NCBI GenBank assembly: GCA_017546265.1
Contig: JAFYXG010000011.1
Location: forward strand, 64,221 to 128,220
Reading direction: 5' to 3'
Source of the DNA: Alphaproteobacteria bacterium
Lineage (GTDB): Bacteria; Pseudomonadota; Alphaproteobacteria; Rs-D84
Length of the DNA: 64,000 bases
Shown: piece after piece, positions 50,788 through 59,361 of the stretch
How the letters are laid out: each line of letters begins with the position of its first letter
Numbering within the stretch: position 1 is the first letter of the stretch
Program-made: the position numbers and the translations under genes
Notes under the pieces: model-generated
Seen by the model: only the letters and a program-made list of their open reading frames with translations
The model's database searches: none
What the model was told of the DNA's origin: nothing

Positions 50788-51297
50788 ATGTTATTAAAGT
50801 CAAAAGTATGTTTAACCGTATTGGCCATTTATGAAATGGTTGCGGTATCTGTGCTGCATTTTCAGCGTATTTGCGATGCCATGTTCGCCACCCCGTTTTG
50901 CGACAGTTGGTATCGATATTTTTTATTTTGCATCATAGTGCCATTGGTTGTGCTACTGATATTAATGTGGGTACGCGAATTGGTTCGCGGTGTCCGTCGC
51001 CGCAGATTCATTCGCCGTGCCAAAAGTACCGTTAACGGGATTATGTCCGGCATTCGTGGCAAGATATCAGAAAACATAAATACTGCGGACCTGGAACGTG
51101 TTATAACGGCTGCGATTTTGGTTGGCATAAAAAAGTACGCAGACCGTCATCCAAACCTGCGTCATAATGTAAATCATATTATGGATGTTGCAGATGGTAA
51201 TGTTACGGTCGACCTGATGTCCGCATCGGAAATGGTCAAACCATCTCGCCGCCGTCCGTCCCCACCTAAGCGGCCAACGCGTTCTCGAAAAAAATAG
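50788..51297 (+). CDS. Small membrane protein of unknown function
   Basis: A 169-residue protein with two hydrophobic segments (VCLTVLAIYEMVAVSVL and YFLFCIIVPLVVLLILMWV) followed by a strongly basic stretch (VRRRRFIRRAK), a helical region and a basic proline-rich end (RRRPSPPKRPTRSRKK). The basic regions should lie in the cytosol and may bind nucleic acid or phospholipid heads. The start at 50788 is chosen for the AGAGAGGA seven bases upstream; an ATG at 50701 adjoining the previous stop would add 29 residues. It is probably co-transcribed with the HNH-like gene. Confidence 0.6.
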   Translation: MLLKSKVCLTVLAIYEMVAVSVLHFQRICDAMFATPFCDSWYRYFLFCIIVPLVVLLILMWVRELVRGVRRRRFIRRAKSTVNGIMSGIRGKISENINTADLERVITAAILVGIKKYADRHPNLRHNVNHIMDVADGNVTVDLMSASEMVKPSRRRPSPPKRPTRSRKK

Positions 51298-51311
51298 TTT
51301 CACACCCCATG

Positions 51312-51333
51312 ACCCCATATTTATGGGGTTTTT
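51312..51333 (+). terminator. Terminator of the HNH-membrane protein pair
   Basis: ACCCCATA/TATGGGGT stem followed by a T-rich run. Confidence 0.8.
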
Positions 51334-51345
51334 AATTTTTTTATG

Positions 51346-51354
51346 TGATATAAT
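51346..51354 (+). promoter_or_regulatory. Extended -10 promoter for the solenoid protein gene
   Basis: TGATATAAT at 51346-51354; no clear -35. The ATG is at 51379. Confidence 0.5.
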
Positions 51355-51378
51355 GTTTTGTGTTTATAGGGACATACT

Positions 51379-53371
51379 ATGCCAAAATCTATGTACGACA
51401 TTATAAAAAATCAAAATGGCGAACGTTTTGCCAAGGCCATTCGAAACTATGACAATGGCATATTTGATATTCCAAATTTAGACAAAATTGTTCGTTATGC
51501 GGGGCGTGATGCCGAACCGATAATGCAGTATTTAATATCGTTAAAGGGCGTTAAAATCCAGGAACATGCCGTACACATGGACCCAATCGCATTATTAAGT
51601 CGTGCGGGCTATGATGCGTATGTTGCGGACACGTTAAGTAAACAAAACGCAATTCGGCAATATTTTGCCGCGGGTGAAGAACTGTGTACATTTCACGATG
51701 ACATGCGTTTCAGGCGTTATCATATCATTAACGCGGTTCGCAAAGACGTGGATAAAATCCGCCGCGAAAATTTTCCAACCCCACAACGCGAAGACGAATA
51801 TGGTACATCCGTTTTGTCCATCCAGGTTCTAAAGTCTGGCGGATTTATCAGTATTAAAAATCGTTATAACCATTCTGTTTCAAACCCCGACAACACATAT
51901 AATTCCAATCCGGATAATATTATTCCGGGGTTGTCTGACGCGATTAAACACTATTTTGACGTTGATTTCTCGGCCCAGCACATAGAACTGCCGGATGAAT
52001 ATGTTGTGATTGACGACCGAATTTTTAAGTATATTTGTGAAATTAACAACACCTATGTTGGGGCGGACTTTTATGTCAAAGACGGCATTGTCACACCATT
52101 AAATCCTGGGCATCAGTTAATGTTGGGCGGCGGGTTAATGCTGGATTTGCAAACAAAAACTGTCAAAAACATTGCGGGTGGTCGGGCCAATGGTGATTTT
52201 ATTACAAACGCGATTGCGGGGAAAAGTGTTCAGTTGGTTCGCGAACCCAATGGCGGAAAAAGTCTGATGGTTGATGGGAAAAGATTCTTGACGGTTTGTG
52301 ATGGGCTGATGACTGCACTGGATGTGCCGTGTACAGATACGGTAAAATTAGAATTCATGAATTTTACAGACAGTGTTGATTTTGGTCGTGTTAAAAACCT
52401 TGATTTACGGCATTGTATTTTTAATTCTGGATTCAGTGTGAATCCGAATGCGGAATCTGTACAACTTGAAGATGTTTCTGCACCTGGTAAAATAAACCTC
52501 AGGAATGTAGACCGTATTGAATTAACAGACAATGACGATTTGAAAATATCAAACATAAATCCGAATGCATCGGTCGTACATATATTTGGCATGGATTTAT
52601 CATGTGATACATTGGATTTTAGTAATGTGAAATCATTGAAATTGCGTGGTGACAGTTGGACACCGATAATGATAAAGAATCTGACACTGAATCCAAATGC
52701 AGATAATATAAATTTGGGGAACGTTCGCACAGACGGTGTGCTGGATTGTGGCAACGTGGCAAGCCTGGATATGTCAAATGTTCGTACTGGTGGCATTATT
52801 GTAAATCCGTCTGCCAACCACATCCGCATGTCCGAGGTGTCTGGTCTGTCAGGCACGGTTGATTTTTCAAATGTTGACGAATTATTCCTGTATCAGATAG
52901 ATTTTTCAAAAGTGGATAATGTCATCTGGAATCGCAACAGGCTGCATATTGGTGTTGCCCCCTGCCATCCAATGCCGGCAATACAAAACTTTGATTTCAG
53001 TCGGGTTCAGTACCTGGAATTATCCAGTTTGGATTTTGCTGACCAAAATGTGCGTTTTAATCCGAATGCACGCGAATTGGTGTTTCATTGGTGCACAGGT
53101 TTGTCTGGTGAACTGGATTTCAGCGGCGTCCAGGATTTGCGGTTGGGAACATCAAACTTGAATGATGTAACGAATATTAAATTAAATCCAAATGGTCGTG
53201 TCGAGCCATCGCCACCAACGATACAACAAAAATTGAAAAAAAAATCGTGCAAAACGCAGTCGTGCCGATTTGACGCGGGCCCAACATGAACTGGATTCTG
53301 GACGTTTGGACGATATGATGATACCCGATATTGCGAATGACATGATTGGTCCAAACGGTCGGGATTCATAA
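51379..53371 (+). CDS. Repeat-solenoid protein, frameshifted at an A9 tract
   Basis: There is no signal peptide. Residues ~1-210 form a helical/mixed domain (NGERFAKAIRNYDNGIFDIP, SGGFISIKNRYNHSV, NPDNTYNSNPDNIIPGLSDA). From about residue 315 two short motifs alternate every ~20 residues: x-NPNA-x-x-V-x-L (for example VNPNAESVQLEDV) and x-DFSNV-x-x-L-x-L (for example LDFSNVKSLKLRG), which suggests a leucine-rich or beta-helix solenoid. The frame as read stops at 53289. Dropping one A from the run at 53236-53244 extends it through LKKNRAKRSRADLTRAQHEL to 53371 (~663 residues), a more natural basic helical end. The function is unknown. Confidence 0.7.
53236..53244 (+). other. A9 homopolymer at the solenoid-gene frame break
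   Basis: Nine A in the coding strand; eight A would join the main frame to a 42-codon continuation ending at 53371. Confidence 0.75.
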
Positions 53372-53386
53372 ACACACACTAACCAA

Positions 53387-53857
53387 ATGGAAAAAACAAT
53401 GGAAAAATTGAAATTAAATCTTGGTACTGGCACGGTGATAATAGAAATGTTGTCTGAAGTTGCCCCACGGCACACGGCACGAATTGCGGAATTGGTACGC
53501 AGTGGTTTTTATAATGGTCTGCCATTTCATCGTGTCATAGATGGTTTTATGGCCCAAACGGGATGTCCACGTGGTGATGGTACTGGGGGCAGTGGAGTTA
53601 AAATCCCTGCCGAGTTTTCATCTGTTACATTTGCCCGCGGCACAGTTGGCATGGCTCGCACATCGGATAAAAATTCTGCGGATTCCCAATTTTTTATTTG
53701 TTTTGCAGATTGTCCGTTTTTGGACGGAAATTATACAGTATGGGGTCGCGTCATATCGGGCATGGAAAATGTGGATAAAATCACCCGTGGTGATGAATGG
53801 TTAAATGGCCATGTTGACAATCCTGACATAATAATTTCTGCGGAAATGATTGACTAA
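53387..53857 (+). CDS. ppiB: Cyclophilin-type peptidyl-prolyl isomerase
   Basis: A 156-residue cytosolic cyclophilin that speeds proline cis/trans isomerisation in folding proteins. It has FYNGLPFHRVIDGFMAQTGC, where R is the catalytic arginine, GTVGMARTSDKNSADSQFFI, PFLDGNYTVWGRVISGMENV and no signal peptide. The His usually near the C-terminal end of the active site is replaced by the N-Y-T-V-W-G-R-V form common in bacterial short cyclophilins. Starts at 53387 or 53399 are both possible. It follows the solenoid gene by 15 bases if the longer frame is used. Confidence 0.93.
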   Translation: MEKTMEKLKLNLGTGTVIIEMLSEVAPRHTARIAELVRSGFYNGLPFHRVIDGFMAQTGCPRGDGTGGSGVKIPAEFSSVTFARGTVGMARTSDKNSADSQFFICFADCPFLDGNYTVWGRVISGMENVDKITRGDEWLNGHVDNPDIIISAEMID

Positions 53858-53964
53858 GATTGTGGAACAGGAAAATTTTTTTGCATTTTGTATTGGTGTG
53901 GACCAATTTTGTCCTGGGGCCGTGGTTATAATATAAAAGTTCCATATAACCAAGGGAGTTTAAA

Positions 53965-54147
53965 ATGGCAATCGGAACTGTAAAACAAAATGGCAACATG
54001 ATATATGTCTATGATGAACGTGGTCATTTGAAATTCACACAAAGTGGTGAACTGGTTGGCTATACCGGCGGCACAGTCAGCATTCGCCGTGGTGGCAGCA
54101 CCGTCTATGTCTATGACGACAGTGGTCATCTCAGCTTTACACGCTAA
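53965..54147 (+). CDS. 60-residue tandem-repeat beta protein
   Basis: A tiny protein with AAGGGAG before the ATG and consistent codon use. It consists of two copies of a motif: MIYVYDERGHLKFTQ near residue 12 and TVYVYDDSGHLSFTR at the C-terminus, each preceded by a V-x-x-x-x-G turn. Between them lies GELVGYTGGTVSIRRGG. The pattern implies short beta hairpins, perhaps a small barrel. I have no named family or function for it. A TATAAT lies at 53927-53932. It is likely monocistronic, with a terminator ~90 bases downstream. Confidence 0.65.
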   Translation: MAIGTVKQNGNMIYVYDERGHLKFTQSGELVGYTGGTVSIRRGGSTVYVYDDSGHLSFTR

Positions 54148-54232
54148 CGTGATGTTATTTCATAGTTCCTTTTTGTTTGGTTGATATGGTTTCGGGATAC
54201 ATTTTTCACCTCCTTTAATTTATCCTGAAATC

Positions 54233-54261
54233 AAAAATCCCCGCATGTCGGGGATTTTTTT
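54233..54261 (+). terminator. Terminator before the autotransporter
   Basis: AAAAATCCCCG/CGGGGATTTTT 11-pair stem, with a T run. Confidence 0.85.
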
Positions 54262-54343
54262 ACCAAGAATACGAACCTAGTTATTTTTAATTTAATTCAT
54301 TGTATACATGTTCATATGTAAACAAACCAAAGGGGGAAAACAC

Positions 54344-57300
54344 ATGAAATTTTCATTTCACAATACATTAATTGGTGTTTCTGTATTACCGGCATTATTT
54401 ATTATGCCGGCCATGGCGGAAACCATAACGGGTCGCAGTGTTATTACTGAAAACACAACCTACACAGATGCAGTTGCCGAAAACATTGCATCAACCACGG
54501 CGAATAATGGCGGTGTATTTTATATGCAGGACGTTCCAAATGTTGTTTTGACGTTTGATGGTACCAGTACATTTACAGGAAATTCGTTAAACGATGGTGG
54601 TATGGGCGGCGTTATTGGTAATGGTTGGTTGTCATCAACCAGTGGCAGTGGTTATACCCAGGGGGGCAAGATAGTCTTTGTTGGTTCGACAACATTTGAC
54701 GGTAATGGTACAAATAATGCCAACGGTGGCGGTGCGATATTTAACTATGGCATGGGCAACGCAACATCGCCAGATATTATTTTTTATGATTCTGCCAACT
54801 TTTCTGACAACAGTGTATCAGATTCTATGAATAGTGTATATGCGGGCGGTGGTGCCATCAACCACAGAAATGGTATGATAGTGTTTGATAAAACGGCCAA
54901 TTTTTTTGGCAACGAATCTGCATCCCAGGGTGGTGCGATTATAGCGGCCGGCGACATGATATTTAATGGCACAGCAAACTTTTCTGACAATGTTGCGGCC
55001 AAGAACGGCGGTGCCTTGGCGATTATGGGAGGCGACACCACATTCGAAGGTGCCGCGACTTTCAGTAAAAATTCAGCCGCAGGTGCATCTGCGATATTTT
55101 TAGGCGAATCTGCTGGCACAGTTGCGTTTCGTGACTCTGCGACATTTAGTGAAAATACTGGTGTTGGCACAGTGTTAAATAATACGGCCACCACGACAGT
55201 TTTTTTTGACAATGGTGCAACATTTACCAAGAATACAAACAATCTGAACGGTGCATTGGTAAATGCGGGGAATGTATCTGTATCAGGTGGGAACTTTACC
55301 TTTGTCAACAATACAGGCAGCAATGGTGGTGGCCTGAAAAATGCAGGTACAGTTTCTGTAAATACCACCGGCAATGTATTGTTTGACACGAACAAGACAA
55401 CCAGTTCAGCGGGTGCGTTCGATAACGGTGGCACATCTACACTGACTGCATCGAACATTTCCTTTTTGCGTAATACGGCAGACGCGGGTTATGGTGGTGC
55501 TATATTTAACTCGGGCGATTTGACCATAGGCGGCACTCGGAATACGTTTTCTGCGAATACTGCATCGGATAGTGGCACGACCAAAAGTGGAGGTGGTGCA
55601 ATCCACAATCGTGGCAACACTGATACAGCGACACTGATTATCGGCACCGGCACCAGCACGAATATCTTTAACGCGAATACGTCTGGTGCGTACGGTGGTG
55701 CGATTGTATCGCGTGCATTTAATGGTGCGGACAATGATTCTGAAGTAATAATTACCGGTACAACAACGTTTTCAAATAATAAATCAACGTTGGATGGCGG
55801 CGCGATATGGAACTTTGCAGCACCAGATAATGGAACAACGGGGACCGCAACTATAACCTTTAACGGGCGAACAGCATTTAATAATAACACCGCAGGTGGC
55901 ATGGGTGGTGCAGTGTATAATAACGACACCATCACGTTTAATGATGTTGCCACGTTCAGTGGTAATACTGCGAATGGGATATCCAACGATATTCACAACG
56001 ATGGTGCTGTAAATTTTAATGCTGATGTGACATTAAATGGCGGTATCACTGGGAATGGCACGTTAAACATCGCATCTGGCACGACCATGAACATAGGAAC
56101 GTCCAGTATAACCCAGGGGGCGATTGCACTGGATGGCACAATGTTGGCGACATTACGCAGTGGTGACACGGCCCAGATTATGGTTAGCAATGACGGTGGT
56201 TTTACTGGTTCAGGCACAATGAAATTATCTGTTGAAGGTGCGGGCACATACCACGTCTTTGGCGACCAGACCTTTGATAATGTGGACATCAGCAGTCCTG
56301 TGTATAACCTGACATGGAATGGTGGCGATGTGATTGCCATGACCAAGTCAGTATCAGAAATTGCCACCGACAATGGTTTGTCTGATAATGCGGCCCGAGT
56401 AGTGTCTGGTGTATCGACATCTTCATCGGCGGGTCTAAATGATTTGTCGATACGATTCCAAGATGCCCTGGCATCGGACACAGCCGCTGCACGTGATGCA
56501 GTTGAATCTGCGGCTGCTGCAATTAATCCCGAACACTCATCGGTGCACCAGGCTTCGGGCGTATCGGTCCAGCATACAATTTCTTCGCTGGCATCTAACC
56601 GTATGATTATGTCTGGTTTGGGACGCAGTGGCGGAGATATGAGCATTGACTTTGGTGGTGTTTGGGCCACTGGTCTGTATAACAAGACCAAATTAAACGG
56701 TTCGTTTAACGGTTATACACGCGGTATGTCGGCCGGTATAGATGCCAGTGTAAATAACATCTGGACATTTGGTGCGGGCTATGCCTATACCCGTTCAGAC
56801 ATCAGCAGTCTCAGCCGTGATACAGACATAGACTCGTCCAGTATCTTTGTCTATGGCCAGTATCAACCATCTGCATGGTATGCGAACGCAGTTGTGAATT
56901 ACACCATGTCTGACTATGCCGAAGACGGTTCTGCCTTGGGTGTTGCAGTATCATCTGATTATGATATTGATATGTATGGTGCACGGGTTGCCACTGGGTA
57001 CGAGTTTATTGGTGGTCTGACACCTGAATTATCCATGCAGTATTTGCGTATCAACTCGACTGATTACAGGAATTCGTTGGGTATTCGCAATCACATTGAC
57101 GCATCAGATTACCTGACAGCATCATTAGGGACCAAATATGCTGTTGATTTGTTGTTGAACAATGGTTGGATAATACGTCCCCAGATTCACTATGCGGTAA
57201 AATATGACCTGATATCGGACGACAATAACATCGCGGTTGCGATGCCTGGTGTAGAGGCATATGTATTAAATGGCGAACGTTTATCACGCATAGCGAACGA

Positions 57301-57421
57301 ATTGGGCATTGGTATTGGTATGAACCTGATGGGATTAGAAGTGTCATTAAACTATGATATATCTGCCCGTGCAGACTATACCTCTCAAACCGGTCGTTTG
57401 AACTTCAGGTACGAGTTCTAG
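54344..57421 (+). CDS. Autotransporter (type V secretion) with repeat passenger
   Basis: A 1025-residue surface protein. A signal peptide ends near MPAMAE. The passenger (about residues 25-650) is a long series of beta-helix-like repeats of the polymorphic outer-membrane type: GGAI-x-N, F-x-G-N-x, TFSGNTA, for example GGAVYNNDTITFNDVATF and similar units with Asn/Gly/Thr. A linker with conserved ISSLASNRMIMSGLGRS leads to a C-terminal ~270-residue barrel (VWATGLYNKTKL to LNFRYEF) ending in Phe. The barrel inserts in the outer membrane and exports the passenger, which probably mediates adhesion. The ATG at 54344 is set by AGGGGGA; an upstream in-frame start at 54308 lacks this. Confidence 0.92.
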   Translation: MKFSFHNTLIGVSVLPALFIMPAMAETITGRSVITENTTYTDAVAENIASTTANNGGVFYMQDVPNVVLTFDGTSTFTGNSLNDGGMGGVIGNGWLSSTSGSGYTQGGKIVFVGSTTFDGNGTNNANGGGAIFNYGMGNATSPDIIFYDSANFSDNSVSDSMNSVYAGGGAINHRNGMIVFDKTANFFGNESASQGGAIIAAGDMIFNGTANFSDNVAAKNGGALAIMGGDTTFEGAATFSKNSAAGASAIFLGESAGTVAFRDSATFSENTGVGTVLNNTATTTVFFDNGATFTKNTNNLNGALVNAGNVSVSGGNFTFVNNTGSNGGGLKNAGTVSVNTTGNVLFDTNKTTSSAGAFDNGGTSTLTASNISFLRNTADAGYGGAIFNSGDLTIGGTRNTFSANTASDSGTTKSGGGAIHNRGNTDTATLIIGTGTSTNIFNANTSGAYGGAIVSRAFNGADNDSEVIITGTTTFSNNKSTLDGGAIWNFAAPDNGTTGTATITFNGRTAFNNNTAGGMGGAVYNNDTITFNDVATFSGNTANGISNDIHNDGAVNFNADVTLNGGITGNGTLNIASGTTMNIGTSSITQGAIALDGTMLATLRSGDTAQIMVSNDGGFTGSGTMKLSVEGAGTYHVFGDQTFDNVDISSPVYNLTWNGGDVIAMTKSVSEIATDNGLSDNAARVVSGVSTSSSAGLNDLSIRFQDALASDTAAARDAVESAAAAINPEHSSVHQASGVSVQHTISSLASNRMIMSGLGRSGGDMSIDFGGVWATGLYNKTKLNGSFNGYTRGMSAGIDASVNNIWTFGAGYAYTRSDISSLSRDTDIDSSSIFVYGQYQPSAWYANAVVNYTMSDYAEDGSALGVAVSSDYDIDMYGARVATGYEFIGGLTPELSMQYLRINSTDYRNSLGIRNHIDASDYLTASLGTKYAVDLLLNNGWIIRPQIHYAVKYDLISDDNNIAVAMPGVEAYVLNGERLSRIANELGIGIGMNLMGLEVSLNYDISARADYTSQTGRLNFRYEF

Positions 57422-57445
57422 TTTTGCAAGTGTTTCCACGCCCCG

Positions 57446-57473
57446 CACCGCCCATCTGGGCGGTGTGATTTTT
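57446..57473 (+). terminator. Terminator of the autotransporter
   Basis: CACCGCCCA/TGGGCGGTG nine-pair stem followed by TGATTTTT. Confidence 0.8.
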
Positions 57474-57478
57474 GGCAA

Positions 57479-57503
57479 TAAAAAAATCCCCCATTCGGGG
57501 GAA
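57479..57503 (-). terminator. Terminator of the small HTH gene
   Basis: On the minus strand CCCCC/GGGGG arms around a short loop followed by six T. Confidence 0.8.
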
Positions 57504-57504
57504 A

Positions 57505-57741
57505 TTATACTACTGTCTGTCGAAAGCATTGGATAAAGTCATTTATATTTGAACCCGTTGCTTCCAGAATTTTGGCAATACTGTTTGTAGAAGGCCAGCG
57601 TGGTTGTCCGTATTTTGAATGACGCTTGCTGCGGTTAAATGTCGTTGGATCCAGACCGCTGAATCTTGCCAGTCCTGAACAAGACATATTGTGATTTTTT
57701 GCAAATTTATCTATTGCTGTCCATACTTCATTGTGTGTCAT
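57505..57741 (-). CDS. Small HTH regulator (Cro/CI-like DNA-binding domain alone)
   Basis: A 78-residue protein that matches the N-terminal helix-turn-helix domain common in alphaproteobacterial CI/LexA-like repressors: VWTAIDKFAKNHNMSCSGLA, RFSGLDPTTFNRSKR and the turn ending RWPSTNSIAKILEATG. In many relatives this domain is followed by an S24 peptidase/dimerisation domain; here the protein stops ~14 residues later and a terminator follows, so the domain stands alone. AAGGAGT lies near the ATG. It may regulate itself or the neighbouring autotransporter, which converges on it. Confidence 0.8.
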   Translation of the reverse strand: MTHNEVWTAIDKFAKNHNMSCSGLARFSGLDPTTFNRSKRHSKYGQPRWPSTNSIAKILEATGSNINDFIQCFRQTVV

Positions 57742-58015
57742 TTTTTTACTCCTTGGGTTGGTATTTGTTTGTTATTTTTCTTAACACGCAACAATTATAA
57801 AATGACTTTATTGAAATTTTTTTATACCTTTTTTATGCGAAATAGTGTATAAAAAGGGAGTGGAGTCAGCAAAAAGTCCCATTTTTCGGGAAAAATTGAC
57901 TGAATCAGCATAAAAATCTAAGTTTTTATTCACAGTTTTTGGCATTTGTTCTCTTTTTGTAATGTCATTTGTTGGGAATAAAGTCCTAAAAATACATAAC
58001 ACCAGGAGAGTGCCA

Positions 58016-58918
58016 ATGCCTACAATCAAGACAAAAACGACACTTTTACGTGAATTATTTGCATTAAAAGAGGTGATAGACCTGGGCCAGATTCAGGCCG
58101 CTGCTGAACGTAATGGTATTAAATATTCTAATATGTCAAAAATGATTGCAGATTTGGAATCCAGATTAAAGACTACATTGTTGATTCGCAGTTCTACGGG
58201 CAGTGTACCTACCAACGCTACGCGACAACTGTATGCAGACATAGAATCTATTTCTAATATATTAAACAATATAATGGCAAATATATCTGAACCAGAAGAA
58301 TTAACCGGGGATATTTCTATATGGAGCGAGGAGGGTTTTGCAGGCAGTGGGCTTTTATCAGGTTTGTCTAAGCTATATGCAAAATATCCCAAGGTTCGAT
58401 TGGATATATTAACGAATCATCATATGAATATGTCAAATCCTGATATTACTATATTGGATACGCGTTTGCTCAGCAAATTACCCGGCAAGGCATTATTTAA
58501 ATTCAAGACCAAGGCTAAATTTTATGGGACACCCGAATTTTTCGGGAAATATGGCATGCCAAAAGATATGAACGACATGCTGGAAAATTATGACATATGC
58601 ATTCGTCAAAAATTCTTACAGATGCCAGAATTGAATTTCCTTTTAAAGCGTGCCAAAAAACTAAATACCACGGCAGATTCTGCATCTATTATACATCAGT
58701 TGGTTTGCGATGGGGCAGGTATTGGATTGATGCCAGAATGGTGTACAAACAAAAATAAAAAATTAGCAGAGGTTCCAAATGTTGATTTTGAATACGAATA
58801 CGTATTAACGGGTGTTGGCAATCCTCTAACGGTCAAAAGTGGCAAGGTCCAAGCCTTTCTTGAGTATTTTTATGAATTCTGTCGCGACTATGACATTGTT
58901 TTGGAAATGTTTGACTAG
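58016..58918 (+). CDS. LysR-family transcriptional regulator
   Basis: A 300-residue regulator with an N-terminal winged helix (LRELFALKEVIDLGQIQAAA, NMSKMIADLESRL, LIRSSTGSVPT) and a periplasmic-binding-like effector domain (from LTGDISIWSEEGFAGSGLLS). The helix-turn-helix is somewhat divergent from typical LysR proteins, but ending IHQLVCDGAGIGLMPEW is characteristic of the effector domain. The effector is unknown. The start at 58016 is chosen for AGGAGAG eight bases upstream; the frame extends to 57962. LysR proteins often regulate a divergent neighbour, which here would be the small HTH gene. Confidence 0.85.
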   Translation: MPTIKTKTTLLRELFALKEVIDLGQIQAAAERNGIKYSNMSKMIADLESRLKTTLLIRSSTGSVPTNATRQLYADIESISNILNNIMANISEPEELTGDISIWSEEGFAGSGLLSGLSKLYAKYPKVRLDILTNHHMNMSNPDITILDTRLLSKLPGKALFKFKTKAKFYGTPEFFGKYGMPKDMNDMLENYDICIRQKFLQMPELNFLLKRAKKLNTTADSASIIHQLVCDGAGIGLMPEWCTNKNKKLAEVPNVDFEYEYVLTGVGNPLTVKSGKVQAFLEYFYEFCRDYDIVLEMFD

Positions 58919-59361
58919 GCTATCATGTCCCACCGTCCAGCATAAAATCGTCACGATTGCCTTGCGTGCGTTTATGCCAAGGAAAAAACGCATCGTTTGG
59001 TGCGTTTAAAAACGGTTAGCCTTTGTCGGGATGCCAAGGCGAGTCCAAAGTCCAAGATTTCCAATAGTTTCAGACAGTTGATTTATCAGCCTGCGTCACA
59101 CATCGCATCACATGATGCTGCGTTTCTAATTTTTTACATTCATATTGTTTCCTTACTTTTTATTCATGTTCGTATGAAACTGCTGTGATGATTTATTGCT
59201 TGTCGTTCTACGACCATATGTATGGTCGGTGTTTTCATTGTGATAAAATTGCTGGTGTAAAAAAAGTTAAATAAAATTTTTGTTTTTTATTTCTGGCATT
59301 TTAATTGTGATTTTCTATCTGCCATTAATGCTTATCGTATGTGCTGTGCTCAGACAACGTG
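58919..59361. other. 443-base stretch without a recognised gene
   Basis: It holds a hairpin AAACGCA/TGCGTTT (58986-59007) with a T run on the minus strand, which may be a distant terminator for the leftward BspA-like gene. A repeated word ATGCCAAGG occurs at about 58974 and 59031, and a GACCATA/TATGGTC palindrome near 59210. A 63-codon frame (58997-59188) has no ribosome binding site or familiar composition. The right-hand part is very AT-rich. It may be degenerate sequence. Confidence 0.4.

Noticed and set aside
58997-59188. 63-codon frame on the plus strand
   Set aside because: No ribosome binding site, crosses a hairpin, and the residue composition is unlike neighbouring genes.
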